64,000 nucleotides of DNA from Diphasiastrum complanatum (lineage: Eukaryota; Streptophyta; Lycopodiopsida; Lycopodiales; Lycopodiaceae). Position 1 is the stretch's first letter, and the number at the start of each line of letters is the position of its first letter. The DNA lies in NCBI GenBank assembly GCA_029204225.1, contig CM055095.1, positions 29,720,414 to 29,784,413 of the forward strand. Direction: 5' to 3'. Both the position numbers and the translations under genes were made by a program. Under the pieces are notes generated by a model, which worked only from the letters and a program-made list of their open reading frames with translations, had not been told where the DNA came from and ran no database searches. This document shows positions 59,985 to 64,000 of the stretch, one piece after another.

Positions 59985-62275
59985 CTAAAGGTCGATAATA
60001 CATAGAACCTTATCTTCAAGTCCAGCAGCATTACAGGTGATAAAACTATGCAATATGATAGCTCTTTTCATGCAACTTATCAAAGTCTAAATGAATAGAT
60101 TAGGGGGGAGGAAGGGGCTTTCCATAACCCAATTTTATAGCATCATGCTACCATCTTGAGGACTAAACATAACAAAAGAACTATGTTAGCTAATGAATCA
60201 AAGTAAGGTTAAAGGATAGTCGGATTTACACCTCATGGATGCATAGAGAGATTAACAAAACAAAGCTCCTCTTGACAAACCTTTCAAAACCCTTTCTTCA
60301 TAAACCAACAAAGAAAAACATAGCTGAAAAGTATACAACACTCATAAAACATTGTAAAGAAACCCTATTTCAAGACATCCAGCTGGTACCTGCCACCATC
60401 CCACCACACAAAACTGTGCAAGTTAGCACAGTGAGGAAGACAGTGTCAACGTTGAATGTTAGTTGTTATCCATGGACAAAATAAGTTTACTTACCTTATC
60501 AACATGCAATGTAAATAAAATTTCATAGTCCAATCTTTCCTTAATGAAAGTTTCTTATAGCAATAGGCCGAACCATATCCTTACCGTATCAAGGCGACTA
60601 CCATGTTGATCAGTATACTGGTTTTGGTCATTATCTTTCAATTTAATAAATTATTATGCATTTGAAAACAAGCTATACAAAATACATAGCAAATCGCAAA
60701 CAAGTAAGTAGCTTGGACCAGTACATAAGTGCATGGGTAAAATCCATGCCATACCAACACTCGTACCTGTCGTAGAACAAACATGTAATGTACGGTTCTC
60801 GTAACTTCTTGAGCATATCCATGCTTTTCAAGAGTCCGCAAGCTATCTTATTGTTTTACTTATCTTAAACCCTAATCTTTTCTTAAAAATACAATACAAT
60901 GCAATACCTATATGCATAAATGATAGAGTTTGTAACTTATTATTCACACTAGGATTAGGGAAAATCCATGCCAATCCAAAACCTATGAATGTGGAAGCTC
61001 TTGCACAACTCCAAGCGCTTCTAAGAACTTTTTAGGTTATCAATCTCTAATATGCTAAGAATATCATTATCATAATTGAGGGTTACAATAATTTCTTTGA
61101 CAAGCAATGATTCTATATGTTAAGGCAATGCTTAATGAAGAAAACTAGTTGAAAATCAATCCGACCTTCCAAAAAGTACAAATGCCATTAGTAGTTTCTT
61201 ACAATGCCAACTTATTTATTTGAAGTGTATCGTCCATTTGCATAAAAGCAACCGAGATATGTAAGAAGCACCAACCCGGATAGTAGTCGCAAGTGAATCT
61301 TGTAAAGAGGTCATGTTTGCTCATGAATGTCTTAAAAAACGATTTATGCGGATTCGGGTCTATGTATAGCATTGAGTTTTCACAAGCCCAAGCAAGGTGT
61401 TATTATTACAATCCAATTCCTTCAAATCCTACTCACTTAAGCTTTGATGATAGATTGTGAAGTATTACATTCATCTCACATTGACTTGAAACTAAAAAGT
61501 TAAAAAGTTTTATACATACCTGTGCTTGCTGTCTTTCGGATTTTTTTAAGAATGCAATGATAGGACTCTAATATCCAAAATGAGTCATAGCTATGTTGTA
61601 GAAGACATAGATGATAGCATGTTTTATCAATATTCATTCATTTCTAATAACTCTTCTTGACAAGAGGACGTATTTTAGCAAAAGAGTTGATTGTTCATCG
61701 TTGTGGACAACAGCGATGGACTCCAAACCAAGTATTCAACCAGACTGTAGTCAACACTACTATAAAAAAAAGTGTGTTTCGAGATGGCTAACCATCGTTG
61801 TCCAGTTCAATATCAATAGCTTAAATATGCTATGTTACTTGCTTACACAACAATGTGTTTAACAAATAAAGAGATGTATCATCATCACTGGCCAGCGATG
61901 GGCAGATTTGAAATTGCTATCAATCACAAAGCAAGATGTTTATGCCAATAATCCATAGTGATGGGCTATCAATGCATCACTGCTATTAGCGGATTATGTC
62001 TTATCTGATCAGGCAAAGTGTAATGCCAAAAAGATGGTGTATGGGTGTTGCACTCCAATGCTAATGGTAGTGAGACAATCTGTGATAGAATACTATCATT
62101 TAATGCTTTTTGTGTGCATAAGAGAACAAGTGTAGAAACCACTTACTGGTAGTATTGCAGATCATTGTCCAATAGATAGTAGTGATGTATTCCCAAGCCT
62201 GCTTTGCCAAAGAGAGGAAGAGAAAAGAGAGAAGAAGAGTGGTGAAAACTGAAGGAGTATGCCACCCTTTATATA
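59973..62275 (-). CDS. Putative spliced host gene, 5' part, disrupted by copia D
   Basis: Minus strand. TATA box, a first exon ending at a strong donor, then short exons at 61521-61567, 61276-61330, 60767-60846, 60585-60617, 60495-60539, 60390-60413 and the start of another at 59984-59973. All have AG/GT borders. From the exon at 61521 onward the phases agree: 0, 0 then 1, 0, 0, 0, 0. The joined reading is open, and includes RTLEKHGYAQEVTRT, YTDQHGSRLDT and ERLDYEILFTLHVDK. The link between exon 1 (phase 1) and 61567 is unsolved, so an exon may be missing. The gene breaks off at the copia D LTR and resumes at 56722 on the other strand. Family not recognised; exon calls are by eye. Confidence 0.6.
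59985..60389 (-). other. Intron
   Basis: GTACCAG ... CCTTTAG on the minus strand. Open short stretches within it are not used. Confidence 0.45.
60390..60413 (-). CDS. Micro-exon, FCVVGWWQ
   Basis: 24 bp between acceptor CTAACTTGCACAG and donor GGCAG|GTACCAG; eight whole codons. Such a short exon is plausible but the least certain. Confidence 0.4.
60495..60539 (-). CDS. Exon, ERLDYEILFTLHVDK
   Basis: 45 bp between acceptor TTTCATTAAG and donor GATAAG|GTAAGT; fifteen whole codons. Confidence 0.6.
60585..60617 (-). CDS. Exon, YTDQHGSRLDT
   Basis: 33 bp between acceptor CCAAAACCAG and donor ATACG|GTAAGG; eleven whole codons. Confidence 0.6.
60767..60846 (-). CDS. Exon, RTLEKHGYAQEVTRTVHYMF
   Basis: 80 bp between acceptor AAAACAATAAG and donor CGACAG|GTACGAG. 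Starts in phase 1 so that G from the previous exon completes GAT, and ends in phase 0. The most protein-like of the exons. Confidence 0.6.
61276..61330 (-). CDS. Exon, TFMSKHDLFTRFTCDYYP
   Basis: 55 bp between acceptor CGTTTTTTAAG and donor CCGG|GTTGGT. Phase 0 at the start, 1 at the end. Confidence 0.5.
61521..61567 (-). CDS. Exon, IAFLKKSERQQAQ
   Basis: Acceptor TTTTGGATATTAG, donor GCACAG|GTATGT. Ends in phase 0. The left-hand border may be off by one base. Confidence 0.5.
62147..62243 (-). CDS. Exon 1 (5' UTR and possible start codon)
   Basis: Runs from about 30 bp after the TATA box to donor CCA|GTAAGTGG (intron starts 62146). ATG at 62165-62163 would give only six codons before the intron, or the exon is all UTR. 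Confidence 0.5.
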
Positions 62276-62276
62276 T
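62265..62276 (-). promoter_or_regulatory. TATA box
   Basis: ATATATAAAGGG on the minus strand, followed by a pyrimidine-rich leader (CTCTTCTTCTCTCTTTTCTC) typical of plant 5' UTRs, about 100 bp before the first ATG. Confidence 0.6.
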
Positions 62277-62826
62277 GTTGGACCCTTTCCCTAATCGGTC
62301 GGATCTAGAGGTCAAAGACGAGGTTTGGATCTCCAACCGAGTGAGTATCGATGTAGTAACGAGATTTGATCCAATGGGGAGGGGGTTAAACTACGGATCT
62401 AGATGGAATCTAATCCTACCAAGGTTGTCAATCTTGGATTTAAATCTGAAGATGGAATGGCTTAGATGAGGAGTGGGTTTCTTGACATTCTTCTTGGCTC
62501 TTTTTGGGATTTGGTGTGTGAAGATCCTCTTCATGGATCTTGGCTTTTTTGATGAAACTAGGCTTTTTGAGCTCTAGATCTTCTCCTCGTGAGGCTTGTC
62601 TTCTCAAGGGAGGGGAGCAATGGAAGTAAATCTACCTAATGGATCCTATTGATCACTCCAAATGTGTTTCTAACACCTATTTTGCAAATGTGTGGTTTTG
62701 TGGATTGATGGATGAAAGCAAGAGCTAATGATCCTCTTTAGTGTGATAGCATGATTAGAAAACAACAATCAGACATTCATACATCCACAATCAAACATAC
62801 AATGGCAAAATAAGAGGGCTTCACAA
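62277..62826. other. Upstream region, no gene seen
   Basis: Would hold the upstream promoter of the minus-strand gene. No other feature recognised. Confidence 0.4.
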
Positions 62827-63542
<716 letters not shown>

Positions 63543-63552
63543 TGCCCCCACT

Positions 63553-64000
63553 GCAATTTTGGTGACAGTCCCTTGGCACCTGCATATGTCGTTGGCGTTG
63601 GCGTGTGTGGCGATGTGAGACCGTTGTGAAAGAGGGTGAAAAAGGGGTATAGACAAGAGGGGGAAGAGACTCGACAGAAAAAATGGACTACAATCTATAA
63701 AGGTAAGCAATTTCCTCATGAGTAATTTTTGCCTTGTTGAAGCCCTTTGAGATCAACCTTTTGATCATCAACTTGACCATAAAAGTCATTGAACAAACTT
63801 TGTTTTCCAGATCCATTACTTGCTGTAAAATCATGAAAAAATCCATCCACTTGCATAGCACCATCTACACAAGAAGATTCACCAACCACCAGTTGACCCT
63901 TATGCATTCCAAAATGTGTCATCAACCAGGGATTGACCATAAATATTCTTGATGTGCCCTCCCCACCTCCCAAGAATGTGACCACGGTGGCCACAATTAT
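63553..64000 (-). other. End of an element or gene cut by the window edge
   Basis: Minus-strand frame open from the window edge to 63716 (VATVVTFLGGGEGTSRIF, VDGFFHDFTASNGSGKQ). No family recognised. If 62827-63542 is a 3' LTR, this is the 3' internal region of the same element. Confidence 0.3.

Larger units (their letters stand above)
60847..62146 (-). other. Introns with possible small transposon
   Basis: Apart from the exons at 61276-61330 and 61521-61567, noncoding. 61694-61990 contains several CATCG(C/T)TGTCC / GCGATGG motifs and a CACTACTATAAAAAAAAGTG end-like phrase at 61758, which may be a small nonautonomous transposon inside an intron. Confidence 0.4.

Noticed and set aside
59985-60030. 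Exon ending ...NAAGLEDK just upstream of the interrupted exon
   Set aside because: It would leave an intron of only 24 bp before the acceptor at 59985, too short for plant splicing; treated as intron.
61758-61777. CACTA element starting CACTACTATAAAA
   Set aside because: No matching second end or subterminal array could be found; kept only as a possible small element in an intron.

Overview
The window is plant nuclear DNA made almost entirely of nested, broken transposable elements, with one probable host gene. The reasons for calling it a plant are: Ty1/copia elements with plant-type zinc knuckles and the initiator-Met primer-binding site TGGTATCAGAGC; a Ty3/gypsy chromovirus with a C-terminal chromodomain-like end; an Athila/Tat-type gypsy element with the primer site GGCACCGTTGCCGGGGA; a CACTA transposon; a tRNA-derived SINE head; and GT-AG introns. 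The density of old insertions fits a large, repeat-rich plant genome. I cannot name the species. All reading was by eye, without database searches.

Layout. 1-2219: minus-strand copia cut by the window edge. 2277-4260: truncated plus-strand copia. 4261-12225: a near-perfect inverted repeat with 3.0 kb arms around a 1.9 kb core that holds a copia fragment. 12226-17175: minus-strand copia whose gag is split by a 2.1 kb CACTA element (13407-15496). 17176-18500: copia integrase fragment. 19564-19828: SINE-like tandem. 21248-23791: copia LTR, leader and gag pieces with two very long CT/GA tracts. 25428-27770: several minisatellites, including a 341-bp unit repeated three times. 27932-35575: an almost complete chromovirus with 1,078-bp LTRs and a 5-bp target duplication GTTGG, inserted just upstream of a copia gag (36076-36744). 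37725-40149: a foldback element that has captured a gag fragment. 40791-42840: copia protease-integrase-RT. 43535-45770 and 52889-53742: two halves of one minus-strand copia separated by an Athila/Tat-type element (45771-52888), which keeps a large third ORF after pol.

54360-62275 is the most interesting part. On the minus strand, 62275 to 59973 carries a TATA box, a first exon and at least six further short exons with matching phases and GT-AG borders. The gene stops in mid-exon at the 5' LTR of a copia element. The rest of that exon continues in frame at 56722 on the plus strand, next to the 3' LTR of the same copia family, and both sides carry the target duplication TACAC. The simplest reading is that a copia element inserted into an exon and an inversion, with one breakpoint in TCGAAGTC-rich leader repeats, then split both element and gene. 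I do not recognise the protein family. 62827-63542 is another LTR holding the fourth long CT tract. No gene in the window is intact: every retroelement polyprotein has stops, frameshifts or deletions.
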